This document shows, one piece after another, positions 59,430 through 64,000 of a stretch of DNA of 64,000 nt. The notes beneath the pieces are model-generated. The model had not been told where the DNA came from. It saw only the letters and a list, made by a program, of their open reading frames with translations, and made no database searches. Numbering within the stretch: the first letter of the stretch is position 1; every line of letters starts with the position of its first letter. Origin of the DNA: Batillaria attramentaria (Eukaryota > Mollusca > Gastropoda > Batillariidae); assembly GCA_018292915.2 (NCBI GenBank), contig JACVVK020000033.1, positions 2,246,001-2,310,000 on the forward strand. Reading direction: 5' to 3'. The position numbers were made by a program, and so were the translations under genes.

Positions 59430-59506
59430 GGCGGAAGGGGGGGGGGTGGTAACGTTCATTTTTCACATCTTGAGAGTGATGAGCAACGAGAAGCAGAAAA
59501 CACACA

Positions 59507-59547
<41 letters not shown>

Positions 59548-59553
59548 ACACGC

Positions 59554-59589
<36 letters not shown>

Positions 59590-60306
59590 CCTCTTTCCAG
59601 TACTCTACAGTCCTAATCAAATATCTCTAAACACTGATAAAAAACCCCCCATAAATCGGCTTCGAATACTCAAAACATTAAAAAAATAAATAAAAAAATC
59701 AGACTGTTCTTAGCCCACCAAAGCAATTATTTTTAATCATTTCTAATTAAAATAAATAAAAATGCCAGTGTAGTGGATCTCTGTTTCCGTCGCCCCCCCC
59801 CCCCCCCCCCCCCCCACCACCCACAACTACATTCCAAGATTTGTTGCACTGACGTCATAGGAGGAGCAACAAAGGCTGGTGGACTCAGGCTGGTTCATTC
59901 ATTCGTCGGTCACATATCTGGTCGTTTGAATGATTGTTCGAAACCTCGTTCAATTATCCTTTCACCTTGATCTTATGTTATTTTTGCAGAGTATGGTGTT
60001 TCCAGGTTTTGAGTAGCGTTTCCTATAGGAAATCGTGTGTCAGAAATTGTGCTCCGTCGTCAAAGAGTTAACAGTGTCCGTCTTTTCTTGATTTGGAAGG
60101 AACATACCGCTGGCAGAGGACGGACAGCCCTGTGTCAGATGCCCTGTGGGCCAACTCGCATGTTCCATCCTGGGACTGTGTGGTCATGGTGTCGTCTGCC
60201 TGGGACCGAAGTATGAGGCTGAAAACTGAGCCATGCGACGTATTTCAGAGTTATCAGTACATATGCCAGCAACACACAAACACATGCTCAGGTAGGCAAC
60301 GAAATC

Positions 60307-60393
<87 letters not shown>

Positions 60394-61806
60394 CGAGCGC
60401 GCGCGCGCGAGGTGGTCCGCACACCCATCATTCCTGGTGATCCTCGGGGGAGCCGGGGTGGCCGAATGGTAGAGCGTTGGACTCTCAATGCTCGGGCCGT
60501 GAGTTCGAATCCCGCCGGCTAGGGCCAAATATTTGTGCTGGCCTTTTTTCTCGTTGCCCCGTCTTTGATATCACCCTAATGTGGTGGAAAAGGACGTTAA
60601 ACTCCCAAACACCCACCCACCCACCCTGGTGATCCTCAGTGCAGTTTCATCTTTTTTAAACCTTTTGATCAGCTGTACTGAATAACAGTTCCTTACATAC
60701 ATCCTCTCGATATCGACAACAGCTGTATTTCAGTTATCAAATTATTTTCTTCATTTCAACCTTGAAGAACGTTTGTGGGGTACATGCACTCACAATCCAA
60801 CCATTTTTTTTCCTGCCCCAATTCTTTTGCCAGCTCCAGTGGTGTTCCTCCAAGGTGGTGGAATCCACGGAGGCCGGCTCGAAAGCTGGGGCAATTTTTA
60901 TCATGCATGACGATGGAGATGACGATGATGGTAAGATGATGCCATGGAGGTCCGTGTGGTTTGGGACTGCGAGACAGGGCCGCATTCCACGCTTCCTGTC
61001 ATTAACATCCCGACGTTAACCAGACCCGGGAACTACGGCACTTGCGGTGCCGGCCGTGTAATTATCCACATCATAAGACGTGTCACACCAAGGGAAGCAC
61101 CCCCAAAGTCGCCCCCGTGAAGTGGGTGAATCTCGGTTGTGTGGCAACAGCCTCCCCATTGGGCCCATAGCACACCCGTTCTGGGTAGGATCCGACCTAG
61201 GTAGGAAAAATCCCGCTTGCCTCGGCTGGGACTCGAACACGGGTCTCCCGGTCCATGGTCCGAAGTGCTAACCACTACACTAATCCAACCATTTTTTGTT
61301 GTTGTTGTAAATACATCTTGTACCGGTATGTTGCATTGTGTTTACTTTGTTCTGCAGTAGGACAGACGACGATGGCGGAAACAACAGAGGCAGACACGAC
61401 AAAGGCAGAAACAACAGTTTCAACGGAAGAGACAACATCTCAAGACACTACCACAGCAGCCAACAAAACACTCCCAGCCGCAAGACGATTCAAAGCCCGA
61501 TGCCCATGCAACTGCGCTCACAATACAAGTCTCCCATCAACAGCAGTACAGAGGTTGCAAGAAGAGATTGAAAAGACCAGGCGAGAACTCACTGTGGACG
61601 GAAACACTCTGTCGAAGAGTGTCCGCAAAAAGACGAGTGCAGCAAACCACAGTGACTCAGCTGTTGCGGTCGGCACGTTCTGGTACGTTACCTTGGTTGC
61701 GTTGCTGTGTCTACTGGTTCTGTCAGACTTGGTGAAAATCGGCAGAATTTGCAGAAAGCGCTTCAGGAAACCCAAAACGCGACGCAGAAAGAACAAACGC
61801 AAATGA
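59060..61806 (+). CDS. C-type-lectin-like single-pass membrane protein, 5' partial
   Basis: Three exons join in phase 1: 59060-59290, 60100-60291, 61358-61806 (TGA 61804-61806). Exons one and two form a C-type lectin fold: SGQCYALSDLYLTGAEW, EHCTTAGFQSS, DRAKYYWVGAG, then GTYRWQRTD, SWDCVVMVS and YQYICQQH, with the usual outer and inner Cys positions (WND-like calcium motif not obvious). Exon three has a Thr/Glu-rich stalk (TTEADTT, STEETTSQDTTT), a CPCNC cluster, a helical stretch QRLQEEIEKTRRELTV, a transmembrane segment WYVTLVALLCLLVLSDLV and a very basic tail (RKPKTRRRKNKRK). The order lectin, stalk, helix, short tail suggests a type I surface protein, possibly for recognition. The signal-peptide exon upstream was not found. 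Confidence 0.8.
59370..59588. repeat. (TG)n, G-run and (AC)n/(GCAC)n compound repeat
   Basis: A TG tract (59370-59427), a G run, then a CA tract (59499-59588): TG and CA arms within 70 bp are complementary and could fold into a long hairpin in the lectin intron. Confidence 0.9.
59793..59815. repeat. Poly-C run
   Basis: About 22 consecutive C in the lectin intron. Confidence 0.9.
60310..60389. repeat. (GT)n microsatellite
   Basis: About 40 GT units starting about 18 nt after the donor of the second lectin exon (60292). Confidence 0.95.
60446..60624 (+). mobile_element. SINE family A, intact with 13-bp target duplication
   Basis: Head GGTGGCCGAATGGTAGAGCG and GTGAGTTCGAATCCCGCC, body GCCAAATATTTGTGCTGGCC, tail GGACGTTAAACTCCCAAAC with CCCA repeats. 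CCTGGTGATCCTC flanks at 60433-60445 and 60625-60637. Confidence 0.92.
60810..61281 (-). mobile_element. SINE family C, with 16-bp target duplication
   Basis: On the minus strand it begins with a tRNA-like head (GTGTAGTGGTTAGCACTTCG, B box GTGTTCGAGTCCCAG), runs through TTTTTCCTACCTAGGTCGG and GGCTGTTGCCACACAACCG, and ends near GCAAAAGAATTGGGGCAGG. AATCCAACCATTTTTT flanks it exactly at 60794-60809 and 61282-61297. It lies in the last lectin intron and contains splice-like signals that mimic an exon (60834-60930). Confidence 0.85.
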
Positions 61807-61945
61807 AACCAGAGTGAATATAGCAGGGTGGAGGTGTGCACATAAAGTAGCGCTTATCGGCAGCAGGCTTTCACTGCTTCGTCCTCCAGCCCTGCGGCGC
61901 CGTGAGCATTTCAGCAGAGATGGATATGTGCGCCGAGGAGAAGTC

Positions 61946-63218
61946 TACCATACCATACCATACCATACCATACCATACCATACCATACCATACCATACAG
62001 AATACAGAATACTTTATTAATCCCATATTTGGGAAATTGCAGTTCTGGCCCGCATACTAATAAGACACAAATGATAAACATTTTGATAAAAGAGACTACA
62101 AAAATAAGTAAAACAGACAGTCTTGACCAGTAAGATTACTTAAAATCACGAATAAAACACACTAACACATAATAAAATTCCTGTCACAGTCAACACTCAT
62201 TGATACATCCATTCCGGCATTCACGCTGCACATTCACGCTGCACATTTACTCGCTCTGCTCTCTCTCTCTCCCTCCCCCCCTCTCTCTCTCCTCGATCCC
62301 CCCACACACCCCTCTCTCTCTCGTGCGCGTCCTGCTTGAATTGGCAGCTCTAATAGCTGTGGGCAGAAAGGATCTTGAATATCTGGTAGTCCTAGCTCTG
62401 GGTACTGTAAACCTACCACTACGTACAATAGTCAAGTTGTCGAAGTCCTGTCTGAGGGGATGTGTCTCGTCACTGAGGATGTCAGTCAGTTTGTTCTTCG
62501 TTCGTCGGTCGTACAGTGTACCAAGTGTGTCTTGTGTCCTCCCGATCACCCCACCCGCTTTCTTGATCAGTTTATCCAACCTACCACTATCCTGTTTTGT
62601 CAGATTCCCACCCCAGCAAGTAAGGCCAAAAGACAATACACTACAAACTACTGATGAGTAAAACATTTGGAGAAGCTGAGGACAGACATCAAAAGACCTC
62701 AGTTTTCTCAGACAGTACAGACGTGTGTGTGCTTTCTTAAGGACAGAATCGGTGTTTTGGTTCCAGCTCAAGGTGTTATCCAGCACAACCCCTAGATACT
62801 TATACGTCTGCACACGTTCGACTTCTGCCCCTTTGATGATGACAGGGCTAGGTGTAACTTTGTTCTTCCTGAAGTCGATCACCATTTCCTTAGTTTTGTT
62901 TACATTTAGGTGGAGAAAATTTTTGTCACACCAGTCCACAAAGTCGTCAATCTCGTGTTTGTAGTTAGTGTCGTCATCGTCAGTGATTTGTCCAGTCAGT
63001 GCAGTGTCGTTGGCGTACTTGTCAATGATACAGTCATCGTAAGAGGCCCTACAGTCAGCTGTATACAGAGAGAACAGGAAGGGGGAGAGAACCGTCCCCT
63101 GGGGCGCGCCGGTATTGGTAAAAATGACGTCAGAGACAAGATCAGACTGGGACTTTGTTTGTTTAGAACGGTTTGCAGGGCAGACAAGTTGTGATCGTGA
63201 ACCATACCATACCATACC
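61946..63218 (-). mobile_element. 5'-truncated LINE with (ACCAT)n tail
   Basis: The minus-strand 3' end reads AATAAAGTATTCTGTATTCTG followed by TATGG pentamers (61946-61998 on plus). The coding part (about 63200 down to 62310) holds TGAPQGTVLSPFLFSLYTAD, a catalytic box written YAND instead of YADD, LNVNKTKEMVIDFRKN, YKYLGVVLD, SVVCSVLSFGLTCWGG and IKKAGGVIGR. ACCATACCATACC recurs at the other end (63201-63213), consistent with a duplication of the target or tail. Confidence 0.8.
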
Positions 63219-63479
63219 AATTTCCTTTGTGCAAACATTTCAGCGCCTTTGCCTGTAAGAAGATTTTTACGATGTGCTCATGTAATATTTAACTGCCCTT
63301 TCCTCGAAGTTTGTACATCTCCTCACAGCTCTTTTTACGCAATTTTGCTTTGTTCCTATTTGAACCGTAGGCCTTTGTTCCATGTGTCGTTGCCTCCGTC
63401 TTTCTCCATCTCCTTATTAAGTACCATGCAGTTGCCCTGGCCCTGAACCTTGACTTTTATCTGTACCTTTTATCTGTTC

Positions 63480-63546
63480 TCTTAGCGCTTAGAACTGCCT
63501 ATAAGTAGATTACAGCGCTATATAAATAAATTATTATTATTATTGT
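63480..63546 (+). repeat. Retroelement 3' tail with (ATT)n
   Basis: CTTAGCGCTTAGAACTGCC then ACAGCGCTATATAAATAAA and ATT repeats, a typical SINE/LINE 3' end; the body to its left is not recognisable. Confidence 0.5.
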
Positions 63547-63939
63547 CACGCTTTTCCCGTTAGGCGAATTGTAACGTTTTCTAAACGTTTCAAGGCGCAG
63601 TCTTTATGTTCTTAATACTCACAGATCGTTTTGAGCTATTTTCGTCGTGTCTATCATCACACTACTTAGATACCTGCACGGTGACAGCATCTCAAATGCT
63701 GGCACCGAGCCAACAGAAGTGTACTCACTGACGCGGCGAACACACTGAGCCGCCGGAGAGAGTTGTACGAACAGTCGCAGAATTTGAATGTCCGACCACT
63801 CGCGCAAAGTGTAAACAACATTGTATCGCATTAAGAGCTCTACTAATAATCAAGATAGAGTATTTCGAGCGGACAGTCGCGCTCACAAGCGAAACTGTTC
63901 CAAAACGCAAGCTGGCTTAGTAAACTGACACGGAAATAC

Positions 63940-63999
63940 CTCTTTCAATGCCTGCTGCGTTTGCCCGTCCGTGGCTGCCAGGCGTGGGCTTTCCGCCAT
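63940..63999 (-). CDS. Possible first coding exon of an unidentified gene (partial)
   Basis: On the minus strand ATGGCGGAAAGCCCACGCC opens a 20-codon frame, MAESPRLAATDGQTQQALKE, ending at a GTATTT donor. The ATG has A at -3 (context CAATGGCG is incomplete at the window edge). A candidate second exon after a TAG acceptor near 63655, ending at GTGAGT near 63627, would continue in phase, but nothing confirms it. I do not recognise the product. Confidence 0.3.
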
Positions 64000-64000
64000 T

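Noticed and set aside
60834..60930. Apparent internal exon of the lectin gene with canonical splice sites
   Set aside because: Its start phase does not fit the preceding exon and it lies wholly inside a SINE insertion bounded by a 16-bp duplication.

Overview
This is animal nuclear DNA with spliced GT-AG introns. The protein sequences, several tRNA-headed SINE families, a very high load of (AC)n/(GT)n microsatellites and a C-terminal C-type-lectin membrane module of a kind I associate with molluscs all point to a lophotrochozoan, most likely a gastropod mollusc. That placement is inference; no species marker is present.

Layout. (1) 271-4360, plus strand: the last ten exons (441 codons) of WASHC5/strumpellin, a subunit of the endosomal WASH actin-nucleation complex. 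(2) 5614-17513, minus strand: a complete 16-exon ENOSF1 (enolase-superfamily L-fuconate dehydratase type), 446 codons, reconstructed exon by exon with consistent phases. It contains a run of five very small exons, splice sites abutting TG/AC repeats, and a tandemly duplicated exon 2 whose second copy is frameshifted. (3) 17514-26051: divergent spacer with SINEs, a hAT-like MITE, an inverted-repeat hairpin and a long stretch rich in GTCAG and CCGG words. (4) 26057-46619, plus strand: a complete FAM135-family gene, 20 coding exons and 1263 codons, with an N-terminal FAM135 domain, a 1.6-kb exon coding a serine-rich linker, and a C-terminal DUF676 alpha/beta-hydrolase. Its introns hold at least five hAT-type elements with flanking duplications, two LINE fragments, one copy of a 1.1-kb repeat and several SINEs. 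(5) 46620-59059: 3' UTR/intergenic sequence with the second copy of the 1.1-kb repeat, a minisatellite and a GC-rich block. (6) 59060-61806, plus strand: three exons of a C-type-lectin-like membrane protein with a Thr-rich stalk and transmembrane helix; the 5' exon(s) were not found. (7) 61946-63218, minus strand: a 5'-truncated LINE with a damaged catalytic motif. (8) 63940-63999, minus strand: a possible first coding exon of an unidentified gene.

The genes are not an operon or a known functional cluster. WASHC5 and ENOSF1 converge; ENOSF1 and FAM135 diverge. Most of the remaining sequence is transposon and simple-repeat DNA. The most interesting material is a 623-bp terminal-inverted-repeat element made almost entirely of palindromic TTTTCGCGAAAA blocks, the two near-identical 1.1-kb repeats carrying palindromic nuclear-receptor half-sites, a crowd of distinct hAT elements in one gene, and the fragile splice architecture of ENOSF1.
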